Shown: positions 13,854-26,700 of the stretch, piece after piece
How the letters are laid out: each line of letters opens with the position of its first letter
Numbering within the stretch: position 1 is the stretch's first letter
Origin: Crotophaga sulcirostris
Taxonomy: Eukaryota; Chordata; Aves; Cuculiformes; Crotophagidae
Reading direction: 5' to 3'
Assembly (NCBI GenBank): GCA_013397455.1
Contig: VYZB01000016.1
Span: 2,319,179-2,383,178, forward strand
DNA length: 64,000 bases
Notes under the pieces: model-generated
The model's input: only the letters and a program-made list of their open reading frames with translations
Database searches by the model: none
Told to the model about the DNA's origin: nothing
Position numbers and translations under genes: made by a program

Positions 13854-13965
13854 TTTTATATTTCTATATATTTCTATATATGTTTACGTATATGTAAGTT
13901 TATATACATNNNNNNNNNNTATGTCTTTATACATGAATTTCTATATTCATATGTTCTTTTATATG
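13854..13965. repeat. TA-rich simple sequence interrupted by a 10-base gap
   Basis: Repeats of 'tttctatata' and mixed TA/TAC/TG steps lie on both sides of ten N at 13,910-13,919. The tract starts exactly where the truncated CR1 ends. The composition suggests an unstable microsatellite that the assembly could not close, so the true length of the tract is unknown. Confidence 0.8.
13910..13919. other. Assembly gap, 10 N
   Basis: Ten undetermined bases inside a TA-rich tract. Any frame reading across this position is not meaningful. Confidence 0.99.
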
Positions 13966-16900
13966 TTACTCTAGTTCTTAATATTTTTGCTCTGGAGCTT
14001 CTGAGTGTTTCTGTCACCACAAGAGGAGTTTACATTGGGAAAAAGCCATTATTTGCGCCAAGGGTAAACTGAATCCATAGTAAATCCTTTATTTTTCCAT
14101 TTGTGTAAGCTGCAGTTCTAGACACTAAAAAACTATATTTATTTTTTAGGTTTAATTGCAAAGCTAATTTAGTAATTGTTTAATAACTCTCAAGTTTTGT
14201 TTTATGTAATCCTATGTATCTGAAAATATAAATAGCAGTCACCTCAAAGAGTGAAGATTGTACAAGACCCCAAAGATATGTGTAATGAACCAATGACCTC
14301 CTAGACCTCAATTTACATAGCCAAATCCTTTCCTCTCAACCTTAAATCCTTAAAACACAATTTATTTAATCCCTGCTATAGTCAAACACACCGAGCGTGC
14401 GTAACAATACATCAAAATCATTAGCCCAAAACCTTAAAATAGTATATTGAATTTGTATAAAACAGCCAAATCCTTTGAGATGTTTGGTGTCACATCTAGA
14501 CTTTCTGAAGAAAACACTGTTTTAAAATTTAGTATCACAATGATATTGCTGGCTCTTGTGTCCAGGTCCTATAACATAATGCGCTTCCAGCAATAATTTT
14601 TCCAATATCAAAAAGAGGGAACTAGACAACTCACAGAGGTGATACTGGAGTATATTGCTTTTCATCTCTAAGGGTCTGGCCACACTGTAGTTGTAGATAT
14701 GAATTATGCTTATATAGTATATTCAAGCTAATTCTAAACTATCACAATTGCAGGTTACATGGTAGCTGCAGGTCCAGCACCATGCGCGGTCTGGTGTGGT
14801 TTGCTGCACCTCTCTGGACCTATTAAAATAGTGGTTTAATCTTTGGGAAACCACAGACACACTTTCGTTTTTAACTGGTGGAATTCAGCTTGGGTATGCA
14901 TGCTCAAGCTGCACTGCAGAAATAGCAGAGATCACTAGCCCAAATGCAGACCAAGGGTCTGCTGATTGTTAAATTGCCTGAATGAAAGGAGTGAAATTAA
15001 ATGAAATTAAATTATCCGAGTAAAAATCTTGAGGAGGATATGGGTATCTATTAAACCTCATAGTCACATGCTTCACTTGGTGGTGGCGTATGCATGCATT
15101 GTAAGCTGATCCCTGAAGCTAATCGGTTCATGCTGCAAATTAGGGGCCTATGCTCTGAATTTCTGTCTCTAGGACAGTACATTTATGCCCTAGCATAAAA
15201 ATTTCCAAAACATTTTACTTTTGCTATCAGAAAATGCATCAGCACATAAGAGCTTAAGTCCAAAAGCCTTAGGCTCTTGAATTGTTTGTGTCATCTTTGA
15301 AAATTAATTTGGAAGCCTAATTTTTTATGAGATCTTTTGGTAGATGATCCTCCTGGACTCTATCAAGTTTGTTCACTTGGATTAATGCATTTTTAAAGTT
15401 AACTGTGACATTAACAATCTGGCCAAAAAAAGGATATGAGAGAGATTTTATTACAGCAGTTACTGTAATTCAGCTTTAGTGAAAGAAATACCATGCAGAA
15501 GTGTCTACATTCCATAATGATTCAGCATCCACAGATCTGCATTTAAACTGAATTGGTGATTCAGGCAATCTAAAGAAATATTTTTGGAGGGTTTTTTTGC
15601 ATGCTGGGAAGGTTTTCAGCTTGTTTCTTTACAGAGACCTATTTTTGTTGAAAGCTAGGCTGATTCATCATTATGTTATTTTAATTTTATGCTGACATAA
15701 GCCCATTTTCTGTAATAGAATTTCTCTGGTATAAAGCAGGAGTAATACAGTAGTGAAGCAAAAGCTACATTTTTAAAATGGCACAGTCAAAAATACCAAG
15801 CCTGATATATTTTTTCAGTGGTACATTGTAGCTACTAATTCCAGTCAAGAGGAGCTATGTGTCGAGGCACTAAGAATTATGTAAGCCAAACTATTAGGGA
15901 AAGATTTTTTTCTCCTCTAGTTAAATCTGAGCGACTATGTGACAGCAATGCAAGATTCAGTGCAGTACTACAGCTACTACTACAGCTACTCATTGTGTTT
16001 CTGAGTTGTCTGAGAGGGAACCTGTTCTGTTTTTAATCCAATAACAGTTGCATGTGAAATGAAAACAGCCTTGAGGGAAAAAATAGCATAGATCTCATAA
16101 CGCTCTTTTTTGTAAATACATTGCCTTTAGGCACAATGGATGGTTCCATTTCCCACTGCAACTCTCATCTTCCTCATGAGTAGTTTAACCTACAGCTCGG
16201 TACTGCTTCCCAGGACCATGGGAAGCTACTCTAACCAGTAGGTTAACAAGGAGTAGGCAACGGTATCATGATTTTCAAGGAACTCGTGCCAACTGGGGCA
16301 TTGCTTCAGATTTGAAATTGCAAATGCTAAGAAGTCTTTTGTAAAAGTTAGGAACACGCACCATGAATTTAAGTGGTTCCTGAAGTTGTTGGGTCATAGT
16401 TTTTGACTTGGAGACATCAAGACAGCCCAAGCTCACATCTCGGAGTCTGGTTCTGCCTGTGCACTTTCTGTATAATAGTTGGAGATACTTGACCACTTAA
16501 CTCCGTGAGAAAGCATTTATTGCTTATAGATATATCTTTTGCCTGTTTGCAAAGTCCTGGACAAGAAGGAAAAGGGTGAATTTAACAGAGGGCAAATGTG
16601 GTTTGACTGGTTTCTAGAAAGTGTAATGACCAAGAGGTTTTTCATCTCTGAAAATAAATAAATGACAAACACAGAGATACCACTTCACAGGACTCAGAGC
16701 TCAGGTTATTGATGCTGAGATAGGAACAAATAAAATTTTCCTAGGTACTAAAAAGTTTATAAACCTTTTCATCTTGCATCATGTGGACTAATTAGAAAAT
16801 GAAACATGCAGATACTATTCAGACTGACTGGCATTTCCTCATTTATACTGAAAGGCAAGTAAATCCTGCTTTTAAGAAAACACAGTGTTTTCCTAGTTTC

Positions 16901-18247
16901 ATGTGGCAGGCACTCAACTTATTTCATTTCTTTGCAAAACAGGAACTTCAGCATTTCATTTTTTATCTTTTATCATTAGACTCCTACAGCTTTAAAATGA
17001 TTTTCCCCCTAGAAAATGCAAATCTATTCCTTTGTAGTGAAAACTATATTATACATGCAGCATGTAACTTTCAAAACTTTAGTTAGAAGCAGCAAAGCAA
17101 GCTGTCAGACATTTCAGTAATTGAATTTCCTTGAGAACTGCCTTGGTTTGTCAGCTCTGACTTTGCTGTCAAAAGAAAAGAAAATAGCCAGGGAATTAAT
17201 CTAAGATAACACAGGGGGTATTTTGATAATGCCAAGGCACAAACATTAAGTGTTTTCTCTGGAGACATTTTGTGGTAGGGTTCCCCACCCCAATCCAGGC
17301 AGATTCATTTTAGCCTTGAGTCATTATTATCTTGTGCAGTGTTCTGAGAATTAAATAATGACCTATCAAACTACAGTACAAAGGATCCTTTCTTCCTGTA
17401 TTAAGATGCACAATATCATTGCTTAAAAGGCCCAATATTCCCTTTGTCAATTACTTCATAAGTGCAATTCATCTTTCACTGCTTCCGCACTTGGATTGCT
17501 TGTAAAATGTTTAGTGGTTAATTAGCATGGAAGGAAGTCCAACTTTTGAAAAACCAAGCAGTGAGAAAAAATAGCCATAAAATTAATGGCTTACTCTCTG
17601 GTCCTTATTTTACAGGAGAATGTTAATAAGACTCTGTTGGAACTGAACCTTTGACTAGCGTTCAGCCTCCTTTAGAATCACCTTCAGAAGTAATACTCTC
17701 TGGGTTTTCCCCTTTGGCCTGTGCTTTCCTCCAAAGGACTTCAATGTATTAGGAAGAGATTGACAGCTCTCCTAACAACTGCAGCCAGTCCTCTAGCTAA
17801 AGGCAAACATGGGGCTAGTCACTTCTACTCTCTTGGAACCCACCTGGAGTTACATTTAAGGTATAAAACTGTTATCCAATAAATGAAACTAATAAAATAT
17901 ATAGTGTTGTAGATAAAAGAAAATAGGCAAGATCTGAGCCGTGAGACCTTCATTAGACAATGGATAAGACTGAAAAAGGAGAGCATTTTACAGGGATTAA
18001 ATTATTGTATTTACAACTAGCTCTTTATACCTGCAGAGAAAATTCCAAAAATAATCAGGTCCCAGGGACGACTTAGCCACTGAACACACTTTCCATTTTG
18101 GGTCGATCATAAATATGCTTAGGGGAAAGAAGAAAAGTTAAGCTGCCTTGCTGGTGAAATGTATAAAATCTCATTTATGCAAATTCTCCACATATTTTGA
18201 CAATTACTTTGTCTGCAATTCTTGGATTAAAAAAAAAATAGGGTTTT
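13966..18247. other. AT-rich noncoding stretch, nothing recognised
   Basis: No frame exceeds about 95 codons and no interspersed repeat was recognised. A small perfect tandem of a 10-base core (tacagctact) lies at 15,968-15,989. The part from about 17,080 to 17,600 is less simple in composition and has many TAAT/ATTA-type motifs. I discuss it as a possible conserved noncoding element in the findings, but the single sequence cannot show conservation. Confidence 0.5.
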
Positions 18248-18274
18248 GTTTCATTTTTTTTTTTTTTGCAGGCA
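18248..18274 (+). other. Polypyrimidine tract ending in CAG (splice-acceptor-like, unsupported)
   Basis: A long T-rich run is followed by 'gcaggcag', the shape of a 3' splice site. The downstream sequence opens no convincing coding frame: the 84-codon frame that spans it starts upstream of the tract and has no known domain. It could equally be a decayed poly(T)/poly(A) tract. It is recorded as a sequence shape only. Confidence 0.25.
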
Positions 18275-20040
18275 GTTTGCACTTCATTTTAGAGCAGATT
18301 ACAAGCAGAATGTCACTTTTTAATATACTGTATATACTGTACACAGTTGCGGTATTGGTTAACCCTATGTGTTGGGTCTTACACAAAACTGTGAATAACT
18401 AGACCTGGCATTTTAGTGTTCTATCTTCACTTAATCAAAAGCTTTAAAAAAAAAAATAACAGGAAAAATGCCAGCTATTATATTAAGCCCATCTAAACCC
18501 ACTCTTTTTTCTCCAAAAACCTGGAGTGGAAATATTTTTCCTTTCAGAAAATAAGCAGGATCATATAACTTCCCACATACAGTTGTCTTATAATCATAAT
18601 TCTGGATGGTTTTCTTCCAGTAGATAAGACAAAAGGAATCCATTCTAAACACTACTGCATCTCTCTGATAAAATATAGAGGTGCTGATGGGCCTCACACA
18701 GCAACACCTTGTGGCAGCTCACAAGCTTTTCAGTTCCTCTTCGAAAAGATACTGCATCAGCTGTATATTCAGTAAACATCCAGTGTTTATATATGTCCTT
18801 TGAAATAGAAGTACCTCTTTAAGGCTTTACTCCTTATTATGTTGACTATGTAAGGACATCCAACTCCATCAGTAGTACTCTAGGGCGCTACATCTGGCCT
18901 CCAGCTGCTATTCCAGAAGGACACGTCTCATGTAAGTCCTGCATCACATCAGTCACACTGAACAGATATCTTGGGTAACCCAAGGCATCTTACATGACAC
19001 TAGACTAAATTTGGGGTTCAGATAACTGAGGCTATGTGTCAGAGGAGTTCGGTCCAATGGTATTGTCCTTAATAGCACATCTTCCGTGCTAATTCATGAT
19101 AAAATACTTAAGCCAATATTAACATATCACAGAGTATATTGTACTCATAAGCAGTCCCAACATCTCAGCCTACAACTGATGTCCAGTTAGTTCTTGAAGT
19201 ATTTCTTCTTGGGCCTGCGGAGGTCCCCTAATATACTGACAGTCTCACCAGAATATCGCCATAAGCATGCAATTGTTCAGTTTGTCCTGGTCCCAAGATC
19301 AACTGTTTCAATATTTGGCTCTTGCTCTTCTTAAACTGAATCAGTGTCCCTTACTTCACACCCTTCTTTCCAAGTTATTGAACAGAGATGATGAGAACTA
19401 GCTGTTCAATATCTAAACTATACTTAACTGTAAATAACTTAAACTCATACCCTAAAGTAGGACCTAGTGTCATATATTTCTTCATAAATTACAACGTCTA
19501 TGAAAAATAGGAAGTAGACCTCACATTCTTATCTGCTCCTGTAAAAACTGTCTGCAGAAAGTGAGACAAAAGGGTTAGAATAGGATGTTACTTCGAATGA
19601 AAAAGTCTAAAGTAAACTAGACTTTCAAACAATGCTTTTTACTGTGATATCAGCAGGAGCACTTCCTTGATGTGACCTATATTTTTACATATGTGACAAG
19701 CTCCAAAATCTTTCCTATGCCACTGTTCATTCAGGGCAGCATAACACATAGATGAATCTTACCTTAATTTTTTTTACAGTCCCTAGAAGACCTTCACATA
19801 TCTTTTTTCTCAATTCATCATGCCAGAATACATAAAGAGTCATAACCCTGTTTTTTTCACAGCTGATTTTGTACTGAATTTTCCTCATGTAATCATTAGC
19901 AGAGTTGGAGAAAATAGTGTCACAGACGTCTGTGCTTAATTACTGTCTGCAGGATCTCAATTTCATTAATAGTTCTGTCAATCACAGTTTATTTCTTTTT
20001 TGCAACTCCAAGCTGGACTCTTAGGTTTATCAGGGTGGCT
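18275..20040. other. AT-rich noncoding stretch, nothing recognised
   Basis: The stretch from about 18,830 to 19,400 is slightly richer in C and G and has few simple repeats, but I could match it to no gene or repeat family. No frame exceeds 90 codons apart from one antisense frame near 19,990-20,260 whose residues follow poly-T and GTT repeats. Confidence 0.5.
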
Positions 20041-20095
20041 TTTGTTGTTGTTGTTGGTTGGTTGGTTTTTTTCTGTTTGGGGGTGGGGGAGTAGT
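20041..20095 (+). repeat. TTG / GGTT simple repeats with G-rich end
   Basis: Four copies of a TTG unit are followed by three GGTT units, a T run, and then 'gggggtggggga'. This is low-complexity sequence of microsatellite type. The antisense frame over it is poly-threonine and lysine by composition and is not a gene. Confidence 0.85.
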
Positions 20096-23000
20096 GTATT
20101 TTTTTAAAGTTAATACATATATTTTGTCTCTTTATTTTGTTTAATGTATTAGATATCAGTGTCTGGAAATTGAGTATTTCAATTTGTAGATCATATATTT
20201 TCAAGTAAAAAAATCCCGCTTTATGGCTTGGAGAATATTTGTCAGTCCATTTTGAAAATGACACTAAATGGTTTACACTCAGGTTTATCTACTGCTGAGC
20301 TATAAATAAAGACATGACCTTTTTTTGCTTTTTCATGCCTAAAAATTTTTATTAAATTTACATTGTTAGCATTCTACACTAATATTTGAGGAGAAAACAA
20401 TGCAAAATGTTTCAGAGCTGCCCATTATTGAAAACTGTTCTCTTCCTAGTGCCTGTTTCTTTCAGCCATGCGATGAAATGCTGTTTGAACATTCATGAGT
20501 TGTCTTTCTCAGCTGTGAAGATCCAATCTCTGGTGTAGCTTTCAACTCCTTGTTTTCTACTGATGTATTGTCTTAGAAGGTGTTTAAACTACAGTCAAAG
20601 GTTTAACCAAGACTCAGGAAGACATCCCTAGTCAGCCGGTACTGCTAGCAGGCCAGCTGAAACAGAATGGAGCTCAGCATGGGTTAGCTACCAGGGTATC
20701 TACTAAGCTTCTTGGAATAATCTCAGTTGAATTTAGATTTCACAGAGCACCACATTACCCAGAGTGAAAATGTCAGCTGACAGCCCTTTCGATAAATATT
20801 GGAAATTCAAATTCCATCACTGAAATAATATTACCTGACCAGAAGTAAGAATATTCCACCTTGAAGTTAGTAATGTGCATAAATGAATCTTCAATGAATA
20901 AATAGCATTTAATTATTATGTCCATGCACAAAACTTTCTATGACATCCTACTGAGTTCCTCTGTAGTTCACTGTAGTATTTGCTTTGAAAGATGAAAACT
21001 TGCATATATACCAGCATATTCTAATATTCCAGTACCTCACTGGAATAAAATAGACTATAATTCAATATTTGTATATGTCTGTTATTATGTATTTTTATGT
21101 TTGAGACTAACAGGTTTTGCAGATTGTCTCAGAAATTTCAAAACGCAAGGTAAATTTTAATCTGTGGCTGGCATATTTACTATTGTAAAGGGTTTTAAAA
21201 AAATAAAGTAATTTTCATTATATCCTCTTACCATTAGTAGGGAAATGTCTACAATATTCATGTGACAAAGTGACATGATCAATGAGAGTTTTACAAGTCT
21301 GTTTAATGGACTATCTAGACAGTTAGATCTTGGAAACTGTTGCATACATACGTTTGAAAAACCTCAAATCAAACCCCCAAAGCATTAATTTCCTTACCTT
21401 TCTAACTTTAATAATTCTTTTTGATTGCACCCCAACATAACAGCCTATCAAAAACTCATTTTGCATTAATTTATTGTGGTTAGTCATCTCAGTACTCTAT
21501 GAAGTTCATGTTATTACCTTGAGGAAATTTTGCTGGGTATTGTGTACCAGCAATAAAATTTTGAAAACTTCCACATTATTTCTCAAAAGACTCTCTGATA
21601 GTAAGGCTTTGTAGGTCTAGTTCTTTTCACAGAACAGCATCTAATTTTACATAAAAATATATGTGCATTATACCTGTATAATTAAAATTAATTTCTTTTT
21701 TGTTTGTTTTTTTGTGATTTTTTTTTTAAAATATAACTTTCCTACCAATTCATATTGTCAAGCCACTTGTTAGAATAATTATGTGATACAGGATAGTTTT
21801 TCACTATGTTGATGTACTTTTCCTTCATATCTTTCTGACTAAAAGAAACAGAAAGGAAAGAATTAAAATTTAATTTACTTTAATGGAGGGGAAACATTGT
21901 TTTTCATGCTCACATTATATTTCAGTTCTACTTCCTTATTTATAAAATTTAGCAATCTGCAATATGACTCCCAATAAACAGTGCAAATTACAGAGCCTTT
22001 ACAGTGTTTAGGACTGCAAAGACTTGCAGGTTTTTTTCTGGAATTCCCAGATTCATCCAAAGAATCTTTCTTGACAAAGCTCAGAGTATTAAGCCAGTTT
22101 ATATTTTAGTTCATTCTCAGGATGAGTTTAAAGCATGTGTGTATTAGTATGATGGCCACTCCATCCTCTAGCTTTCACTGAGTTCTTAGATGTACACAAT
22201 CTGGTCCTTTTGATTGATTTCAGCTGTATTTCTGAAATTGTTCCATCAACTGTTTTTGATCCCTTTATCTCTGTAGTGGTTTTACACTCATTACTTGTAA
22301 AGACTAATATGAGAACAGTATCGTCCTCTCTGGTACAGACCCATGCCAATAAATCACTTACTTTCCCTGCAGAGTTTTGATCATGTTTGATTGCATCTTG
22401 GTGGTCTAAAGGATCCACAGTCTTGTTTGTGGGGTTCTTTTGATATATTTGTAGAGTTTATGATATGTTTGGTCTGTTTCTTTTTAAATCTTCCCTAGAA
22501 TTTTTAAACTCCTCTGTCAAAAACTGTGTGAGTATAAAATAAGAGTTAAAATATACGGGTAACATATTACCTAGTAATAGGTCATCTCCTATCCCCTCTA
22601 TTACATTTCAGTACCTACATAAAGATCTCACTGTTCTCATTTTCTTTTGTCTTTGTACCACTAGGAATAGATGTACATGTACAATTGTTTCAGATGGCAG
22701 GAAAAATTCTCGTTTCCTCAGTACTGTGGAAATTGTTTAGAAAGAAGTAAAGTCTTACCTGAGGAAAACTCTAGAATACTTACTCAGATAAAATACTGTG
22801 AGGTTTGCGATGGGACAATGACTCTTGTACTGAAATTGCAAGAGGCATGCCTGCAGATGAATATGGACTTGTTCTTTCTTAGGTGTATTTTCCTGGGAAA
22901 GATATAGTATTCAATTCCAAATGCAGTCTTTTTCAATTTAAGTAAGCACAAGAAATAAAGAAAAAATCTTTGAGGGCACATATTCTCAAAGTATTGTCTA

Positions 23001-23160
23001 TTACTCTATCAGGGTAGAGACAGGGAGCAAAAAGGAGATGTTACATTTAATCATAGGCTACAGCACAGGGCTGAGGAGACAGAATCTTTGCCCTGCATCC
23101 TTGTTTCGAGAATAGGGTGGAATAAATAATTCAGTGTGAGGATAGAATGAAACAGCTACT
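20096..23160. other. AT-rich noncoding stretch, nothing recognised
   Basis: The open frames here are below 100 codons. A 96-codon antisense frame at 22,128-22,418 has no recognisable domain. I saw no mobile-element ends. Poly-T tracts occur near 21,700-21,730. Confidence 0.5.
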
Positions 23161-23170
23161 TGTAGAGACT

Positions 23171-23260
23171 GACTCTACTTCTATTGTCGTCTTAAACATC
23201 GACTCACTTGTATTGTCTTAAACATTATCTGACTCTACTCACATTGTTGTCCTTAACATC
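23171..23260 (+). repeat. Tandem array, three 30-bp units
   Basis: Three consecutive 30-base units start with GACTC at 23,171, 23,201 and 23,231. The common core is GACTC, pyrimidine-rich sequence, ATTGT, then CTTAAACAT or CTTAACAT. Unit 2 has small internal indels but keeps the same length. The array lies about 130 bases from a second array with a different unit, so both may belong to one element. I recognise no named satellite. Confidence 0.8.
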
Positions 23261-23390
23261 TTCTTGAGTGCTGTAGCTCCTAATGGTCTGACTGTGCTGC
23301 TGCAGAGGAGGGGCAGGAGGTGCAGCAGCAACAGCTGAACAGATTGGGATCTGTTTTTGCAACTTGGGAAGTTGCAACTCAGAGTGCACC

Positions 23391-23590
23391 CAAGTATTTG
23401 ATTCAATATTTTGGCCGTGCTCAAAATACTGCTTTGCTGTTTTGATCGTGTCCAAAACAAATACTAATTTGATCTTTTGGTCATCCCTGAAATACTGATT
23501 TGTTATTTTGGCTGTGTCCAAAATAAATACTGATTTGTTGTTGTGGCTGTGCCTTAAATAAGCACTGTTTGAATTTACCCTGGGAGATTT
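23391..23590 (+). repeat. Tandem array of 31-35-bp units with 66-bp higher-order period
   Basis: The core 'atact(g)ntttg' followed by 'ttttgg' and 'gtgtcc' recurs with anchors near 23,394, 23,426, 23,461, 23,492, 23,527 and 23,562 (spacings about 32, 35, 31, 35, 35). The best-matching neighbours are two units apart, giving a 66-bp higher-order period. On the minus strand an ATG-initiated frame of 125 codons (23,225-23,602) reads through the array and shows a rough 22-residue repeat (QYF recurring). Reading frame shifts between adjacent 35-bp units, so I regard the frame as a by-product of the DNA repeat. Minisatellites like this occur inside LTRs and other repeats. Confidence 0.85.
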
Positions 23591-23720
23591 GTTGGTCTCC
23601 AATTTGCCGCATAGACATCAAAGGGCCCTTCCCTCTCTGACTGAACAGGTGAGGTGGAAGGGCGAGCAGGGACAGACACATGGATGGTAACACCCGATGC
23701 CAGGAGAGGGCTCTGACATC

Positions 23721-26700
23721 ACCCTATGCTTCAGAAAGTGAACTCGATGAGATAAAGTGGATTTGAATCACACCCCCATTGGCTGGAAACCCACATAGAA
23801 GGTTTGAAGAAAAAAAATTAGCCTAACCTATATACTAAAACATTAATTGGCTGCTATGCAGTAATGAGCAAGGCAAATAGCATTTGATCATTGTGTCAAT
23901 TGTTGCATTCTCTCATAAAAAGAATAACAGAACCGTCTTTTTGGTGTTTGGTTTTTAAGAAAACTGAATGAGTATCATTTAGTATGAACACTGGAGAGAA
24001 GAGTGCAGGTCTGGATCCTGTAGAAATTATTTTTGTATTACTGTGGATTTTAACCAGATTTTTTATTTTGGAACTGATATAACAGCGTTATTCACATATC
24101 TATCAGGAACACAAAATATTTTTAATTTAGAATAGATGTGATAAATGAGTGTGTGCAATTAGATCCAAAACCCTTGGGGAATAATTATCTGTTAGTGGCA
24201 CCTGCAAACGAATCGCAAGCAGCTGAAGAATTTTGAACAAAATTACAAAGAAATACCAACTTGAAGGTACATATTAGGAAGTCAGAAGAAAGGGAATGAT
24301 AAGTAGAACAGGTAGAGGATTTTTTTTTGAAAAAAAACCAATCACAAATACTCCCCAAACTCAAATCTTCAAATCTGCAACACTACTATTGTCTCTTTCC
24401 ATTAAGTAGTCAAAGAAAATCTCTCTTGGTTTTGGTCATAATTTTGGTCTCTGACTCCAAGAGTACTTTCTCTAGAGCTGATTTTCAGTAAATATTTAAC
24501 TTTTAGGAAAAAAAAAATCTATTTTTAAGCCGGTATTTTTATTCGAAAAGAGCCATTACAACCAAACAGAGCTGATCAACTTTATTCCACTGACAAAAAC
24601 TGCAGTATTTTAGATAAGCATCTGTGAAGTGCTCACATCCACACCTCTGGGGATTTTTCTTTTCCAGATTTGCTTATACTTTACCTAAAAAATAGTGTAT
24701 TTTCAAAATCTATAATCAGGTTGAGTAGCTACTACTGTCACTTATAAACCTTCTGATTTTAAATATGTTTCTTCCCCTTGTCCCAAACAGGTTTGTTATA
24801 CACTCAAGTTATGTACATCATGTGTGTGTTTACAGCAATGGGAAGAATTTACTATTTGTTCCTTTTGTTTGTGTACCTCGTCTAACCTCTATGACTACAT
24901 TGCTGAATATTAGGAAACACTGGGTGAGTTTTGTAGCTTCAGAAATATACTTGACAGCGAAAGAAACCCTGTCTTCTGGAATGAGATTTATTTGTTGTAC
25001 AGTGTGCTCTCAGCTCAGGTGTTGGCAAAAGAAAATTTCTGGCCAGACTGCACTTTCAGTTTGTGTAACTCAAAATATGCTTTGAGGACGCTGAGGTAAT
25101 GTTACTATATTGTGTCCAGATTTCTTGATGCTAACCTTATATATGGGGGGGAGCAGCTGAACATAAGCAACCTCTACCCTTCCAAGGTAGTTGAGCTGCA
25201 ACTCATTGTTGAGCTGCATATTGTACTTCTGCAGTAATGTTATACTTCAGTAAATTGCCCAGGTGATGTATGTAGTCAAAATGACATTGATTCATGCAGT
25301 TTTCACCATATATAACAACAAAAAAGAATAATCCCGTAATTATAAGATTGCATACTGTTTTGCAAAAAAATTGATCACATTTTCTACTGTTGTAGATAGA
25401 GGCATAATCCATTTGTGGTAATGGGAAGTAATCTACATGTATCAGTGAAGCGGATAGCATTACAGTCATTTGTGTGAGAGGCATTTTGTAAACTGTACTG
25501 TTGTAATGTCTCACAGATAATATATAATGCTGGAATTGTTAATTTTCCCATCACCAAGTGGTAATAACTAACAATCCTCACAGATTTTTATAGGGACAAA
25601 ATGTGAAATAAACGTACAAGTAAAGAAACTGTGTCTGAACTTGCTGGAGTATATTTTGAAGCACAGATTCATAAAGAGTGCCTGGGTTTAAGAAGAGAAT
25701 AAAAAAGAAAAAACAAACCAAATGAATCATCAATAAACACTATTATGGAAAGGATCTAGCTAAATCTAAACATTTCTTTCAAAACTCTATAATTTTTCTT
25801 TAAAGTCAATCCAGTATAGTGAATTAATAACTATATTTTTTTTACTAGTTAGCCTTTTGTCTAGAATAGAAACATGAAGTGGAATATTTTGAAAATTCAA
25901 ACAGTAATTTCTCAGGAGTATGCTCATTCTGCACAAACTTCAGTAGAGATGCTTAAGTCATATGGAATTTTAATGAATAGAAAGTACTCCCTGCATAATC
26001 CAGCCAACTATAATTTTCATTTTTCATCTTACTGGCAAGAAAACCTCAACCAATAAAACAGGGACTCAAGTGCTATGCTCCAAATAAACTATAATCACTG
26101 GTCTACATTGTTCTTCAAAGTCATTATCTCAAGGATAAGGAGAACAATTTATTCCCTTTTAATGTAGCTGCATTGGTGTATTTAATTTTTAGATTTTTTT
26201 TCTTTAAATTTAATGTAGGTTGGATAAGTAGACAAATGTCAAATGCTTCAAACAGCTTAGTTTAGTGATTCCTCTCTGAAAAACTATTTGTACACATATT
26301 TCTGGAACAGATGCCTTTGCTTTTTGTTTCTCAAGAGAGTTTCTTGTAAAGGGAAGATGAGGCTAAGGGTGTAGAGAAATAATTCAGGGCTGTCTATGTT
26401 AAAACGTATGTGTACATCTCTAATTGCTTATCCAAGTTGAAAATATGCTACCTAAACTAAGATATTTAATATTTAGTGTTAAAGCTGAATGTGCCTCATT
26501 TGGTCCACTTATCGGGCCTTACTTCTTGTGCAGAGTACAAAATGTCATTTTTTTTTTATTATTGAAGGGGAACAATTCCAAATCCACAGAGACTGGTAGA
26601 AAAATCCAATTGTCTTCTCTGAATTTTGAATCGGGTCCTAAGTAGATAGTTCTGATGGCTCCAGAGAGAAGCTTGTTTTCACACGACTTGATGCAACATT

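Larger units (their letters stand above)
23161..23720. mobile_element. Possible unclassified interspersed repeat enclosing both arrays
   Basis: The block is richer in C and G than its neighbours, especially at 23,280-23,340 and 23,580-23,720, and contains two unrelated tandem arrays. This organisation resembles long terminal repeats of avian endogenous retroviruses, which often carry internal tandem units. I could not find convincing TG...CA termini, a target-site duplication or any retroviral coding sequence, so the boundaries are approximate and the class is a guess. A local minisatellite expansion without any transposon is the alternative. Confidence 0.3.

Noticed and set aside
23171..23590. 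CRISPR-like array
   Set aside because: The units are directly adjacent, diverged tandem copies with no unique spacers, and the DNA is vertebrate.
23161..23720. Complete endogenous retrovirus
   Set aside because: No gag, pol or env similarity, no primer-binding site and no second LTR were seen; at most a solitary LTR.
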